Shown piece by piece: positions 60,921 through 60,939 of a DNA stretch of 60,939 bases. The notes beneath the pieces are model-generated. The model was not told the origin of the DNA, made no database searches, and worked only from the letters and a program-made list of their open reading frames with translations. Positions within the stretch are counted from its first letter, which is position 1; each line of letters opens with the position of its first letter. Source of the DNA: Treponema sp. (GTDB taxonomy: Bacteria > Spirochaetota > Spirochaetia > Treponematales > Treponemataceae); NCBI GenBank assembly GCA_024683675.1, contig JAIKYB010000123.1, forward strand, positions 1 through 60,939. Reading direction: 5' to 3'. Made by a program: the position numbers and the translations under genes.

Positions 60921-60939
60921 TTGAAAGGAATTATACTTG
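60921..60939 (+). CDS. rmlA: Glucose-1-phosphate thymidylyltransferase, first codons
   Basis: Only six codons are visible, TTG-AAA-GGA-ATT-ATA-CTT (M-K-G-I-I-L), matching the standard RmlA start that continues A-G-G-x-G-T-R-L. AAAAAGGAG (60906-60914) gives a strong ribosome site 6 bases ahead of the TTG. Its place after rmlB supports the call: RmlA makes the dTDP-glucose that RmlB uses. The rest lies outside the window. Confidence 0.7.

Noticed and set aside
1-60939. tRNA, rRNA, CRISPR, insertion sequence or prophage
   Set aside because: No gap is large enough for most of these, and I saw no tRNA-like arms, spaced repeats, transposase or integrase motifs.

Overview
The window looks like core chromosome of an AT-rich spirochete, most likely a host-associated Treponema. 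The evidence is the gene content and, from memory, the gene order: uvrA-lptD; phoH/HD/ybeY/tlyC-type/TPR; cheW - DegT-like - NAD kinase - recN; tamB-bamA-skp; a PUR-domain protein like Borrelia BpuR; and an EIIA-Ntr protein with a DNA-binding head. The species cannot be named from sequence alone. Coding density is very high. Most genes overlap or lie a few bases apart, and no gene-free stretch exceeds about 110 bases. I saw no tRNA, rRNA, CRISPR array, insertion sequence or prophage.

Layout. 1-4358: end of uvrA and an LptD-like outer-membrane protein. 4360-10420: a five-gene run behind a strong sigma70-like promoter (PhoH ATPase, 7TM-HD phosphodiesterase, YbeY, CBS/CorC protein, TPR protein). 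10449-11312 (minus): a secreted FnIII/TPR protein. 11391-19733: prfB with its programmed frameshift, a PEGA-like membrane protein, ftsY, a lipoprotein and a LolCDE-type exporter. 19748-28714: mcsA-mcsB-clpC, two parts of an ABC importer, a phosphoribosyltransferase, a secreted beta-helix-like protein and rnhB. 28730-32839 (minus): PUR-domain protein, cysteine desulfurase, aroB, a small secreted protein and tmk. 32914-42854: tamB, bamA, skp and mutS. 42914-50817: comF-like, cheW, a DegT-like protein, nadK, recN, an unknown, an HD hydrolase and a LysM/LytM protein. 50814-56970 (minus): DnaQ-like exonuclease, two phosphohexomutases, a LytM-like protein and a beta-propeller protein. 57116-60939: HTH-EIIA, a secreted transglutaminase-like protein (minus), an RluA-type pseudouridine synthase, rmlB and the first codons of rmlA.

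How the genes fit together. Much of the window serves envelope building: LptD, TamB, BamA, Skp and LolCDE move lipid, beta-barrel proteins and lipoproteins, while the two hexomutases and RmlB/RmlA feed sugar nucleotides. A second set serves information processing: UvrA, MutS, RecN, RNase HII, RF2, FtsY, YbeY and RluA.

Most interesting points. (1) The McsB homologue keeps the gene context and fold of the protein-arginine kinase but has lost nearly every catalytic residue, and its McsA partner is cut down to one zinc finger. (2) At least six genes have a -10 box ending about 6-8 bases before the start codon and no Shine-Dalgarno, which suggests leaderless translation. (3) A hairpin abuts the ribosome binding site of the PUR-domain RNA-binding protein. 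(4) The DegT-like protein beside cheW has lost its PLP lysine. (5) A GC-rich island of about 250 bases sits inside ftsY.
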